DNA of 64,000 nt from Maridesulfovibrio sp. (GCF_963666665.1 NZ_OY762999.1:2299501-2363500); one strand, 5' to 3'. Counted from the stretch's first letter, positions 25,081-34,563 are shown. The notes: generated by a model not told the origin, from the sequence alone. A program made the numbers and translations.

Positions 25081-26103
25081 ATGGCAGCTTCAATATTCTT
25101 CTCTCTATCAGAAAAACATAAGCTTTTGTGCAGGCTTATACCCTGCACATTATTAGCAGCATACATACTGTGCTTTCCCTGTGCAAGCTACGCCCAAAAA
25201 ACAATTGTTACCATCCCGAAAGCAACTATCTTTAATTTTTGGCGGATCGTCTGCATGGGAGCCCATGCGGCGGTTGAAGATTCGGACGTCACACTGATCT
25301 GGCGCGGACCAAGAGTGGAAAACAAACCCAGCGCTCAACGGCATCTTCTCGAATATTATATCGACCAAAAAGTTGATGCAATTGTGCTGGCTCCCATGGA
25401 CCGCAAGACCCTGAATCCATATATAGAAAAAGCGGCAAAAGCAGGTATCAAAATCGTCATCATTGACTCCCCGGTTACCACTGATTCCATAGATTGCTTC
25501 ATAGCTACAGATAATTACAAAGCAGGGGCAATGGGAGCGGAACTGATGGTCGCCAAACTAAAACGTCCCGGACCGGTTCTGGTGATCGGACACTCTCCGG
25601 ACAATGGTTCATGCGCCCTACGGGAAAAAGGATTCGTCGACAGAATGCAGGCCCTGTCACCGGGAAGAACAATCATCACAATACATATGCGTGACGGCAG
25701 CGAACGGGAAACAAGGTTATCCACAGAAGAAATTTTAAAAAACACACCATGCATTGCAGGAATATTCACAACTAACGAAGCCACATCAGATGGAGTCCTG
25801 CACATTATTAAGGAACGTAACGGACCCCACATTCCTTTTATTGCCTTTGATTACAATCAAAAGCTGCTAGAAGGGGTGCGTAATAAACAGATTGAAGCCC
25901 TTATCACCCAGAGACCTTATGCTCTTGGCTTCTTCGGAGTGCGCTCAGCTATTGAACTTCTCAACGGTAAGAAAGTTTCGAAACAAATGGAAAGCCCGGT
26001 TACAGTGATAACCAACGAGAATATCGATGAAGCTGAATCATTGCGCTGCTTGCGAAAAGTATCCATTAAAGAAAAATCCGCCTGCCCCATATGTTTTAAT
26101 TAG
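25081..26103 (+). CDS. Orphan periplasmic sugar-binding-protein-like protein
   Basis: A 340-aa protein of the ribose/LacI-type periplasmic binding family (Peripla_BP_4), exported by a signal peptide ending near ASYAQ. It shows the family core: VDAIVLAPMDRKTLNPYIEKAAKAGIKIVIIDSP, YKAGAMGAELM, IFTTNEATSDGV and PFIAFDYNQ. No permease or ATPase gene is adjacent, so it may serve a transporter elsewhere or a sensor. ATG 25081 is chosen to give a normal signal peptide; the frame is open back to 25012 and no convincing ribosome site exists. A TATAAT at 25075-25080 touches the start codon, so the real start could be different. Confidence 0.78.
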   Translation: MAASIFFSLSEKHKLLCRLIPCTLLAAYILCFPCASYAQKTIVTIPKATIFNFWRIVCMGAHAAVEDSDVTLIWRGPRVENKPSAQRHLLEYYIDQKVDAIVLAPMDRKTLNPYIEKAAKAGIKIVIIDSPVTTDSIDCFIATDNYKAGAMGAELMVAKLKRPGPVLVIGHSPDNGSCALREKGFVDRMQALSPGRTIITIHMRDGSERETRLSTEEILKNTPCIAGIFTTNEATSDGVLHIIKERNGPHIPFIAFDYNQKLLEGVRNKQIEALITQRPYALGFFGVRSAIELLNGKKVSKQMESPVTVITNENIDEAESLRCLRKVSIKEKSACPICFN

Positions 26104-26204
26104 CCTCGCCAGAAAGCTCAGGGCATTGACAAACATGTGAATAAGAATCAAAGCAATGCTTACGCGAATTATTTACCCGCTATTAGTAAACATTTTTAAG
26201 CTGT

Positions 26205-26948
26205 ATGCCCCTGTACAATTTTCCGGAAAATCTGAATATGAAAACCAAGCACATCAGCATCGCGAACATCCCTGCAATCATCTGGGGGGGAGAGTCCGAA
26301 AATCTGCTTATTGCAATACATGGCAACAAAGCAAGCAAGGCTGACAATTCAATTATCGTCCTCGCGGAGGAAGCGACTGAGTCAGGCTATCAGGTCTTAA
26401 GCTTTGATCTGCCCCAGCATGGAGATCGACAGGAAGAAGCAAGGCTCTGCAAGGTACAAAACTGCGTTCAGGATTTGGGAATCATCATGGATTACTCAAA
26501 ATCAATTTCAGATAATATCAGTTTATTTGCATGCAGCATGGGGGCTTACTTCAGCCTCCTTGCATATAAGGATAATGCAGTAGAACAAACCTTGTTCCTT
26601 TCTCCTGTTGTGGACATGGAGTCCATAATCACGAAACTAATGACTTGGTTTGGCGTAACAGAAGAAAGGCTGCAACAGGAACAAACCATATCTACCCCGA
26701 TCGGGGAAACACTTTATTGGGACTACTACTGCTACGTAAAAGAAAATCCCATATCTTTATGGAATTCCCCCACTTCAGTTCTTTACGGGTCAAAAGACGA
26801 GCTGTGTGACTATGCAACTATTTCATCTTTTAGAGATAAATTCGCTTGCAGCTTAAAGGTAATGGAAGGCGGAGAACACTTTTTTCACACAGAAGAACAG
26901 ATGGCATACTATAGGAACTGGTTAAAGGATTCACTCTTAAAGAAATGA
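26205..26948 (+). CDS. Alpha/beta-hydrolase fold protein
   Basis: A 247-aa cytoplasmic hydrolase. The oxyanion strand LLIAIHGNKASK is followed by VLSFDLPQHGDRQ and a nucleophile elbow ACSMGAYFS, which fits GxSxG with an unusual first residue (Cys-Ser-Met-Gly, preceded by Ala). Asp in YGSKDELC and His in GGEHFFHTEEQM complete the triad. Family members include esterases and dipeptidyl-peptidase-like enzymes; substrate unknown. A start at 26238 (MKTKHIS) is equally possible, as neither has a strong ribosome site. It stands alone between the binding protein and a convergent small gene. Confidence 0.78.
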   Translation: MPLYNFPENLNMKTKHISIANIPAIIWGGESENLLIAIHGNKASKADNSIIVLAEEATESGYQVLSFDLPQHGDRQEEARLCKVQNCVQDLGIIMDYSKSISDNISLFACSMGAYFSLLAYKDNAVEQTLFLSPVVDMESIITKLMTWFGVTEERLQQEQTISTPIGETLYWDYYCYVKENPISLWNSPTSVLYGSKDELCDYATISSFRDKFACSLKVMEGGEHFFHTEEQMAYYRNWLKDSLLKK

Positions 26949-26952
26949 CAAA

Positions 26953-26977
26953 GGCCGGCCCCATAAGAGACCGGCCC
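26953..26977 (-). terminator. Putative terminator of the 120-aa gene
   Basis: A GGCCGG/CCGGCC hairpin between two convergent genes. On the minus strand it is followed by TTTGTCATTT. Short stem, moderate support. Confidence 0.5.
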
Positions 26978-27002
26978 TACATAAAAAACTATTTCACTTA
27001 AA

Positions 27003-27365
27003 TCAGCCACCGAACCATCCGGGAGCCAGAACTTCCATTGCCTTGGTATAATGAACACGCAGATCTTCGAGCTTGCCGGAGATCATTTTTTCCTGCTCAC
27101 CCAGACTGGTAGGGCAGATATCTTTCATCTGTTCCACAACTGCTTCCAGTTCCTTCATGGTCGACTTGAGCAGCACGATCTGATCCTTGAGATTATCGGA
27201 CTTGTCGTCAGCAAGTACATCATACAGCCGTGCTTTCCAAGAATTAAGCTCCATCTCCAAGCCCTTGCAATAGTGATTTACAGCCTGCTGCTTTGATTCT
27301 TCAGTGCTACAACCGTCAATACCTACGCAGCTGGGACAAGGTCCGGGGTAATCCATATTAGCCAT
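27003..27365 (-). CDS. Small cysteine-motif protein
   Basis: A 120-aa cytoplasmic protein with an N-terminal cysteine cluster PCPSCVGIDGC and a further Cys in NHYCKGLEME, followed by a helical, coiled-coil-like remainder and a Trp-Phe-Gly-Gly end. The CxxC plus additional cysteines could bind a metal or be redox-active. The start ATG 27365 has a GGAGGT ribosome site. I do not recognise a named family. The 171 bases upstream to the photolyase gene are AT-rich with no gene visible. Confidence 0.7.
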   Translation of the reverse strand: MANMDYPGPCPSCVGIDGCSTEESKQQAVNHYCKGLEMELNSWKARLYDVLADDKSDNLKDQIVLLKSTMKELEAVVEQMKDICPTSLGEQEKMISGKLEDLRVHYTKAMEVLAPGWFGG

Positions 27366-27536
27366 AACAAACCTCCAAATAATAAATTTAAGGACTCTTA
27401 AATTTTAACACGTTATATCGGTATTGACATTATTTTTTTAAAAAAAACTCTTCATCTATAAACAGCTACAATTTCAAACTTTATTACACTTTAACAAGTA
27501 AGCACATACTATATTAGCATAAACTGTACATACTCC

Positions 27537-28883
27537 TTAAATCGCTTTGCTCCATTTTCTGATATACGCATCAACATCAAATTTTCGGCGACAGCCACGC
27601 TCATTCATATAACGGATGGAACCGAACACGGATCGCTTTTTCCATCCCCGGTCATGCAGACCTCCAATGGACCAAAGCGCACCCACGTAACCATTTGGAT
27701 CACGCCCGTCCAGCTCAAAGCGATCATTAAGTGCAATGGTAATCCTCAAAGCCTCTTCTGCTGAGGCGGACCATTCCAAAATCTTTTTTGCCCAATACAT
27801 ACGCATGTATCCATGCATGAATCCCGAATGAACCATCTGGGTCTGAGCCGCATTCCACAATGCTGAATGGGTGCGCGCCTGCTCAAAATATTCATACGAA
27901 TACAGATAAGCCCGCCGATCTGCCGAATGCTCAGCTAAAGTCTTCAATGCCCACTCCGGCGCAGCATCAAGCGAATCATAGTTAGGTGTGTGCAAACAAA
28001 AATTATCCGAAAGTTCACGGCGAACAATGAGCTCTTCAAGATATGAGTCCACGCTATCTCCAGCAGGTCTGGCTGCAACAGCCAAGGCTGCCCTTTGCGG
28101 GGCCAATTGCCCGAAATGGTAATAAGCTGAAAGACGCGACGTAGCTTCGGCATTGGGATCATTCCGCTTTTCCGCATAAGCTCCCAGACCGTGCGCCACA
28201 AATTCATCAAGAGCCGCATGAGCAGCCGCCTCACCGGAAATCAAATCAACAGGCCCTATTGTTTCATCAACTTCAAGGGAACTACGCACCTGCTTCCAAT
28301 CGACTGCAGGAAAACCTTCACCACGTATATCTACGGGATCCAGTTGCGGAAAGTCCTCTAAGAATTCCGGGAGCAGCCTTTGAATCTTAGGCCTTATGGT
28401 ACGAGCGCCATACTCGCGCTTGTCAGTCACAAGACGGGCCGGGACAACATTGTGCCCATCAACCTCAATCAAAGGGGCGTCAATCTTCTGCCCGACATTT
28501 TTCTGCCAGTATTGCTTTACTCGCAGTGGATCAAAATCTGTAACCACAGCCCCAGCACGAATCTTGGAGACAAAAGCGGGCAATGTTTCATCTGGCTGAC
28601 CGCTGAGCAGGACAAAATCGTAACCCAGTTCCCGCAAATCATTTTCAACCTGCTGCAATCCATTGAGCATGAAATCATACTGACGCATGGTCGCGCCGAG
28701 GAATGACGGAACAAGACAAAATACAACAATCAACGGAACCTTGTCTCCGGCGAGTTCCCGGGCATGAAGCAATCCCCAGTTATCGCGGACGCGCTGCTCC
28801 CGGCTCATCCAATAGATTACAGGCCCAGCGGACATTTCAGCTGAGTTCAGTTTTATTATTCTCCTGCGGTCAACTTTAAGCAC
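27537..28883 (-). CDS. phr: Class II CPD photolyase
   Basis: Repairs UV cyclobutane pyrimidine dimers using FADH- and light. The 448-aa protein has the class II pattern: an N-terminal photolyase domain opening PVIYWMSREQRVRDNWGLL, then the FAD-binding region with SRLSAYYHFGQLAPQRAAL, LIVRRELSDNFC, and the class II end motif WSIGGLHDRGWKKRSVFG. The start is taken as GTG 28883, which has GGAGG upstream and overlaps the SDR stop by eight bases; an internal ATG at 28835 is a less likely choice. It is the third gene of a coupled operon with an SDR and a DUF523/DUF1722 protein. Confidence 0.93.
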   Translation of the reverse strand: MLKVDRRRIIKLNSAEMSAGPVIYWMSREQRVRDNWGLLHARELAGDKVPLIVVFCLVPSFLGATMRQYDFMLNGLQQVENDLRELGYDFVLLSGQPDETLPAFVSKIRAGAVVTDFDPLRVKQYWQKNVGQKIDAPLIEVDGHNVVPARLVTDKREYGARTIRPKIQRLLPEFLEDFPQLDPVDIRGEGFPAVDWKQVRSSLEVDETIGPVDLISGEAAAHAALDEFVAHGLGAYAEKRNDPNAEATSRLSAYYHFGQLAPQRAALAVAARPAGDSVDSYLEELIVRRELSDNFCLHTPNYDSLDAAPEWALKTLAEHSADRRAYLYSYEYFEQARTHSALWNAAQTQMVHSGFMHGYMRMYWAKKILEWSASAEEALRITIALNDRFELDGRDPNGYVGALWSIGGLHDRGWKKRSVFGSIRYMNERGCRRKFDVDAYIRKWSKAI

Positions 28884-30423
28884 TGTCCTTTCCTCCGGGA
28901 ATTCGACACCGCGGCGCCGGACCTTCCACCAGTTCTGGACCTTCCATTATGCGACACCCGCTCTTCTCAGCAAGAGCCCGGGCCATTCCTTTAAAAACAA
29001 CAGCATGAAACGGGTATACTGACCACCAGTAAAGGATTCCACCCAGCCCGCGCGGAAGAAATCTGGCGGTCATGGTTAATTCGGTATCACCTACGATGGT
29101 GTTCTCAAGACTGAATTCAAGCAATGCCTCTCCGGGTAATTTCATCTCCGCCAGCAGAAGCAGCCTTTTTCCGGGGTGAACATCCAGAACCCGCCAAAAA
29201 TCAAGAGCATCACCGACGCTGACCTCGGAAGGATGTCTTCGACCACGACGCAATCCAACCCCGCCCACAAACTTATCCAGCCATCCCCGAAGCGACCAAA
29301 GGGCGTTGCAGCAATACCAACCTTCATCACCACCTATGGATATGATCTTATTCCAAAGGTCATCAGCATATCCTTCCAGCTTTATTCGATATGCCGAGTG
29401 ATAGACTGTTCCCCCGGAATATCCGGCATCGCCGCAAATGGCCCATTCCGGTGTTTCAAGCGTTCCGGCATCGGACCAGCAGGTATCGACAACTTCCTGC
29501 TGTACTTTGTTTAACGCACGTCGGATGGCTGTCCGACAATCAGTCAATTCACAGGGCATAATTTCACGGATACGAAAATCCTTGCAGACCACCCGGTTAC
29601 GCAACCCCATAACCAACGGGACTGCCAAAGAAACCGGAACAGGAGAGACGAGTCCCAGCCAATATGAAGATAACTTCGGTGAAACAAATGGAACCGGGAT
29701 TATCAAACGTTTACGCAATCCTGCCTCTTGCTGGTAAAGACAAAACAACTTTTCATATGTTTCAATAAAAGGCCCACCGATATCATAGTTCTCCCCGGCT
29801 GTTTCAGGATGATCCAGACAGCCGGAAAGGTAAAATATAACATCACGGATACTGATCGGCTGGCTTTCGGTACGCACCCAGCGCGGTGTAATCATTACCG
29901 GAAGCCTATCCACCAGATAACGCAGGATCTCGAACGAAGCACTGCCCGAACCGAGAATTACAGCCGCCTTAAGAATAGTACACGGCACCTTTCCAGATGA
30001 AAGGATATTACCAACCTCGGCACGTGATTTCAGGTGATGGCTGATGTTCGGATCATCCGGGACCATTCCGCCAAGATAAATAATCCTCTCCAGCCCGGCC
30101 TGTTCTGCTGCATGAACGGTATTTTGCGCGGCAACGCGGTCCTTTTCGGCAAAGTCTGCACTGCCCGGTTGCATGGAATGCACAAGATAGTAAACAGCAA
30201 AACAGCCATGCAAAGCTTTTTCCAAGGATTCCCGATCAAAAAGGTCGGCCTCGGCCAACTCACAATTTTCATGGAAACTGTATGGACGGGTGCGCAGCTT
30301 GGCTTGAGAACGCCCTACTGCCCGAACTTTCCATCCCTGATCCAAAAGTTTCGGAACAAGACGCCCCCCAACATATCCGGTAGCTCCCAGTACACAAATC
30401 AACTTGCTTTGATGATCAGACAT
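28876..30423 (-). CDS. SDR oxidoreductase with C-terminal DUF2867 domain
   Basis: A 515-aa two-part protein. The first half is an atypical short-chain dehydrogenase with the NAD(P) motif VLGATGYVGGRLVPKLL at residues 11-27 and YLGGMVP and YDIGGP segments, like YbjT proteins. The second half is a DUF2867-type domain (SAYRIKLEGYADDLWNKI, RHPSEVSVGDALDFWRV, FLPRGLGGILYWWSVYPFH). The C-terminal tail repeats EGPELVEGP because the DNA carries a 10-base direct repeat (GGACCTTCCA at 28919 and 28937). It overlaps genes on both sides by eight bases. The reaction is unknown; position suggests a role in UV or oxidative damage response. Confidence 0.88.
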   Translation of the reverse strand: MSDHQSKLICVLGATGYVGGRLVPKLLDQGWKVRAVGRSQAKLRTRPYSFHENCELAEADLFDRESLEKALHGCFAVYYLVHSMQPGSADFAEKDRVAAQNTVHAAEQAGLERIIYLGGMVPDDPNISHHLKSRAEVGNILSSGKVPCTILKAAVILGSGSASFEILRYLVDRLPVMITPRWVRTESQPISIRDVIFYLSGCLDHPETAGENYDIGGPFIETYEKLFCLYQQEAGLRKRLIIPVPFVSPKLSSYWLGLVSPVPVSLAVPLVMGLRNRVVCKDFRIREIMPCELTDCRTAIRRALNKVQQEVVDTCWSDAGTLETPEWAICGDAGYSGGTVYHSAYRIKLEGYADDLWNKIISIGGDEGWYCCNALWSLRGWLDKFVGGVGLRRGRRHPSEVSVGDALDFWRVLDVHPGKRLLLLAEMKLPGEALLEFSLENTIVGDTELTMTARFLPRGLGGILYWWSVYPFHAVVFKGMARALAEKSGCRIMEGPELVEGPAPRCRIPGGKDSA

Positions 30424-31384
30424 GATTCCTCAGCATTAATTCTGCAGGGTAAGGGTTGAGATAGAACTGCTGTTCCAAGTAGTCTTTTTGATATTTACGC
30501 ACGTAATGATTAAGCATAGTTACCGGAACAATCAAAGGAATCAGTTTCTTATGAAAACTATCAATCAATTTCAACATTTCCTGCTTCTCTTCTGCTGATA
30601 TATCTTTCTTAAAATGCCCCAATGCGTGGGTCAGCACATTTACATGCTTCTTAACAGTTGGACGATAAGTAAGGGCCTTAAAAAGCTTTGCAGCATATTC
30701 TTCACTTAAAGACAAGGGATCAGCACTTCCGGCGGTGGCCACAAGCCTGCCCATTTCGCGGTAAATGACTTCATTATGAACCATTATCAACATTTTATGG
30801 CGGGTATGAAAATCAACCAGCTCTGACGGTGAATATCCACCATCAACAACATCACGCCAACGCTTGAAGGTAAAAATGCGATTGATAAAATTCTCACGTA
30901 TTCCTGCATCATGCAGTCTGCCGTCATCTTCGCAGGGAAGTGATGGAAAATGATCCATGACCATGCGAGCCCAAATTCCGGTGCCGGAATAAAAAATTCT
31001 CCCATCATCGCCAAAAACCTTCATCCGGCCCATGGCATTTGATGGAGAACCATGTTTAAAAATGTAACCGCTGAGATTTTCCTTCTCCAAAAGAGTTAAT
31101 TTTCTGCGCCCCCATTCCTGCATGCGCCCGGTCCAGTCCTCACCGGAATTACGGCCCAACAATCGCGGATCATCCAGTTCCCCAACCAGCCTTACTGCTT
31201 CGCGAGGGATGCCCATACCGCATTCCGCTTCAGGACAGACCGGAACCCACTCGACAAACTGTCCTAATACATCCCTTAAGTACCTATCCAACTTATGCGA
31301 ACCGTCATAACGGACATTTTCACCCAACAAACATCTGGCTATCCCGATCCTGATTTTTCCCGCTGCAATATCATTCTTTACCAT
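30416..31384 (-). CDS. DUF523 and DUF1722 (YbgA-like) protein
   Basis: A 322-aa protein. The N-terminal DUF523 domain begins IGIARCLLGENVRYDGSHK and has VCPEAECGMGIPREAV with paired cysteines. The C-terminal DUF1722 domain includes VDFHTRHKMLIMVHNEVIYREMGRL and LNHYVRKYQKDYLEQQFYLNPYPAELMLRNH. In E. coli the DUF1722 protein YbgA is encoded beside phr, so the pairing with photolyase is recurrent. ATG 31384 is chosen because CCTCCTT (reverse strand AAGGAGG) stands five bases upstream; the upstream candidate start lacks support. First gene of the photolyase operon. Confidence 0.92.
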   Translation of the reverse strand: MVKNDIAAGKIRIGIARCLLGENVRYDGSHKLDRYLRDVLGQFVEWVPVCPEAECGMGIPREAVRLVGELDDPRLLGRNSGEDWTGRMQEWGRRKLTLLEKENLSGYIFKHGSPSNAMGRMKVFGDDGRIFYSGTGIWARMVMDHFPSLPCEDDGRLHDAGIRENFINRIFTFKRWRDVVDGGYSPSELVDFHTRHKMLIMVHNEVIYREMGRLVATAGSADPLSLSEEYAAKLFKALTYRPTVKKHVNVLTHALGHFKKDISAEEKQEMLKLIDSFHKKLIPLIVPVTMLNHYVRKYQKDYLEQQFYLNPYPAELMLRNHV

Positions 31385-31595
31385 TCCAGCCTCCTTATGC
31401 ATAAGCACACTTTTTTATAAACTAACTCATATACAAAAGGAAAACCATAAGAGGGAAACACATCCTGAAAACTCCTCGACCTGAGAACAGCTTCCAAGAC
31501 AAAAAGAGATCACTTTTTTATTCTTTGATGGAAAAATACACACTTTTTACATATTATAAAAATTCTCCATAATTTTATGCAACGATTTAGTCTTC
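31385..31595. other. Divergent promoter region, photolyase operon and hybrid kinase
   Basis: A 211-base gap with no visible gene. It must carry the promoters of both flanking transcripts; I could not place convincing -35/-10 pairs or a repeat. Confidence 0.4.
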
Positions 31596-34067
31596 ATGGA
31601 CGGTCCAGCAAAGATGAAATCACCACAGGCAGCACTAAGAGAAGCCCGAAAGCAGGCTATGGAAGCGGAAAAGCACATCAAGGCACTCCTTGATGCAAAC
31701 ACGCAGTCCATTATCCTCCTTGAAAAGGACGGAACGGTTATTCACGTCAACCGCATAGTTGCCGATATTCTTCACACAACCCCTGACGCTCTTAAGGGGA
31801 AAGACATTTTTAATCAGCTCCCCTCAGAACTAGCCGTACATAGGAGGCAAATGTTCGAAAACGTGGTTAAAAGCGGGGAGCCGATCAAATTTCAGGATGT
31901 AAGGGGAGACAGGATAATACTCCACTCGCACTATCCAATAATTGAAAACGGCGAGGTTGAGAGGGTAGCAATCTATGCCGAAGACATCACAGAAGTAATT
32001 AACAAAGAGCGGGAACTTGCGCATAGCAAACACCTGCAATCAGTACTCTACGAAATCATCTGCCAATTCAATTCAGCAAAAGACCTGAACAATTTGATGC
32101 GTTCTATACATGCGATAATGCTCAAGGAGCTTAAAGCAAAAAACTTCTTCATTGCCCTCATCGATCAGGAACTGGAAGAACTGGTATTCACGTATTGTGT
32201 AGATGAAGGAATTAACAAATATCCACCAATACAAAACATATACGCCCGGAATAACAACAGACTAAGCCTGCAACCCATTCAAAAAAACAAAATCATACAA
32301 TTAACCCGGCAGGAAATTTCCGAATCCGTTGAAAACGGTTCTTTGACTATTATGGGCCGGATACCTGAAATATGGATAGGAGTTCCCATGCGGGTACAGG
32401 AGACACCTATCGGAGTACTGGTTATTCAGGACTATGAAAGTTCTGACATCTTTTCCGAAGATGACATCCAACTTTTTTCCGCCTGTTCGCACCAGATAGC
32501 CTTGGCAATCGAACGAAAAAGATATGACTCCGCAATCCGGGAAAGCGAAGAACAATACAGGGCGCTTTTTGAAAACAACCACTCAGTAATGCTCATCATC
32601 AATCCGCAGACAGGCAAAATACTGGATGCAAACAAAGCAGCAACTGATTTTTACGGATACTCTCATAAGGAACTGCAAGGGAAAAACATATTCAATATCA
32701 ACGTACTTTCTCGTGCAGAAGTAATATCTAACATGGCTAAAGCGCATGAGGCTGACCGGACAAACTTCATATTCCAGCACCGCTGTAAAAACGGCGAAAT
32801 TAAAGATGTCGAAGTCTTTTCCGGTCCGTTCAATCATAACGGGAAGACCCTGCTTATTTCAATTATTCATGACATTACTAAACGATTAAAAAACGAAAAA
32901 GAGCTTTCCGCAGCCAAAGAATCCGCAATTCAGGCCAACAGGACAAAGGATGAATTTCTAGCCAACATCAGCCACGAGATCAGAACTCCGCTGAACGGCG
33001 TTATGGGTATGCTGCAAGTCATGAACTCAACTAAACTGAATCAGGAGCATAGGAACTGCATCAGTGTCGCCCTGCAATCTTCCCGTAATCTACTTCGTGT
33101 CCTTGATGACATTCTGGATCTTTCAAAAGTTGAAATGGGGACTCTTGATCTGTTTGAAGATAAATTTTCCCTCAACAAACTATTGGAAGAAAGCATCAAC
33201 CTTTTCAAGCCGCAAGCTGAAGGGAAAGGGGTCGGATTATCATATTCCATTTATCCTGAAGCAGAGTCCTATTACTTCGGGGACGAAGGACGCATCAGGC
33301 AGATTCTCTTTAATCTGATCGGTAACAGCATTAAATTTACTGACCACGGCGCAATACGAGTTGATACGAGGACAGGCCCGGGAACCTGTCAGGAAAAGAA
33401 CAGCCTTTACTTCACTGTAAGTGATACCGGCATAGGCATACCTGAAGATTATCAAGAACGCATCTTCGACTCTTTCACTCAGGTAGATGGCTCGCTTTCG
33501 AGAAGATACAAAGGAGCAGGATTAGGGCTTGCCATTGTAAAGAGACTTATCGAGCTAATGGACGGCACAATCGAAATTGAAAGTTCACCGCATCGCGGCA
33601 CTTCGATCAGTTTTACAATTTCTTTAAAAATCGCAGAGCCGCCTGAACCGGCTCAAAACACACCGCTCGATTCGACGGTCGAAACACCCAGCCTTCACGT
33701 CCTGCTGGTTGAGGACGAGCCGGTCAACAGGATGATGGCCCGCAAACTCCTTGAGAGAATGGGACACAAAGTAAGTTGTGCGGAGAATGGAGCCCAGTGC
33801 CTTGAGGTTCTGAGTGAAGGTGTTTTTGACACTATCCTTATGGATATCCAGATGCCCATCATGGATGGACTGGAAGCAACCCGGACAATCCGTACCTCAA
33901 ATAATTTCATTAATGTTCGCGACATTCCAATTATCGCCCTTTCCGCCCACGCAAACAAGGAAAGCAGATACTCTGCCCTTGAAGCCGGAGTTAACGGATA
34001 TCTCTGCAAACCATTTGAAATGAAAGACCTTGAAAAGATTATAGCTGGAACAGTCCACAGAGATTAA
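31596..34067 (+). CDS. Hybrid histidine kinase, PAS-GAF-PAS-HisKA-HATPase-REC
   Basis: An 823-aa soluble hybrid kinase without membrane segments. Domains: PAS about 33-140, GAF about 150-306, PAS about 312-435, dimerisation/phosphoacceptor domain with His460 (NISHEIRTPLNG), ATPase domain with NLIGNSIKFTDHG and GTGIGIPEDYQERIFDSF-type boxes (written here as SDTGIGIP), and a C-terminal receiver with phospho-acceptor Asp750 (LMDIQMP) and YLCKPFEM lysine. The cytoplasmic location implies sensing of an internal signal. No partner regulator is adjacent, except possibly the pseudo-receiver-TPR protein 660 bases downstream. The start has no good ribosome site; Met7 at 31614 is an alternative. Confidence 0.93.
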   Translation: MDGPAKMKSPQAALREARKQAMEAEKHIKALLDANTQSIILLEKDGTVIHVNRIVADILHTTPDALKGKDIFNQLPSELAVHRRQMFENVVKSGEPIKFQDVRGDRIILHSHYPIIENGEVERVAIYAEDITEVINKERELAHSKHLQSVLYEIICQFNSAKDLNNLMRSIHAIMLKELKAKNFFIALIDQELEELVFTYCVDEGINKYPPIQNIYARNNNRLSLQPIQKNKIIQLTRQEISESVENGSLTIMGRIPEIWIGVPMRVQETPIGVLVIQDYESSDIFSEDDIQLFSACSHQIALAIERKRYDSAIRESEEQYRALFENNHSVMLIINPQTGKILDANKAATDFYGYSHKELQGKNIFNINVLSRAEVISNMAKAHEADRTNFIFQHRCKNGEIKDVEVFSGPFNHNGKTLLISIIHDITKRLKNEKELSAAKESAIQANRTKDEFLANISHEIRTPLNGVMGMLQVMNSTKLNQEHRNCISVALQSSRNLLRVLDDILDLSKVEMGTLDLFEDKFSLNKLLEESINLFKPQAEGKGVGLSYSIYPEAESYYFGDEGRIRQILFNLIGNSIKFTDHGAIRVDTRTGPGTCQEKNSLYFTVSDTGIGIPEDYQERIFDSFTQVDGSLSRRYKGAGLGLAIVKRLIELMDGTIEIESSPHRGTSISFTISLKIAEPPEPAQNTPLDSTVETPSLHVLLVEDEPVNRMMARKLLERMGHKVSCAENGAQCLEVLSEGVFDTILMDIQMPIMDGLEATRTIRTSNNFINVRDIPIIALSAHANKESRYSALEAGVNGYLCKPFEMKDLEKIIAGTVHRD

Positions 34068-34179
34068 ATCCGATCAGCACTAACACCTGAAACAGTTGAC
34101 ATAAAGGCATTTTCAAAGGCATTGAATTGAACTCGGCGGATTACTCAAATAAAACGGAAACAAATGAACGGAGTTTTAT

Positions 34180-34563
34180 ATGACTCAATATGCGGATATT
34201 TTTGATCAGGAAATGATGACCAGCCTCTTCCCCAAAGACAGGACCGATGATTTTTTTGAAGCTCTTTTCGGAGACGCAGAAGAAGGCAGTTATGATATTT
34301 CCCTCACTTACGCCGGAGATAACGGCAATACAATAAATTTTGAACTGCAATTGCATCAGCGTCCGGGATGTTGTCTGGCCTGCAACCTGACATACGGCCT
34401 GCCGCAGGTTTTCTCACGCCACCCGATCATCAACATTCAGGGTGTCGCTGAAAAAGTTGGCGAAGCAGTCGGCAAACCTGAGAACGTAACATGGAAACTC
34501 GGTGCTACCCAGGAAAAGAGCAGGGAGCTCCATGTAATTCCCCTTTCCATAAGCCTCAGCTAG
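34180..34563 (+). CDS. Small hypothetical protein
   Basis: A 127-aa soluble, acidic protein with a Cys-Cys-x-x-Cys motif (GCCLACNL) in the middle and a beta-rich second half. No signal peptide. ATG 34180 has a CGGAG ribosome site. I do not recognise a family. It sits between the hybrid kinase and a receiver-TPR protein on the same strand, followed by a stable GC hairpin, so it is probably its own transcription unit. A regulatory or housekeeping role cannot be told. Confidence 0.68.
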   Translation: MTQYADIFDQEMMTSLFPKDRTDDFFEALFGDAEEGSYDISLTYAGDNGNTINFELQLHQRPGCCLACNLTYGLPQVFSRHPIINIQGVAEKVGEAVGKPENVTWKLGATQEKSRELHVIPLSISLS

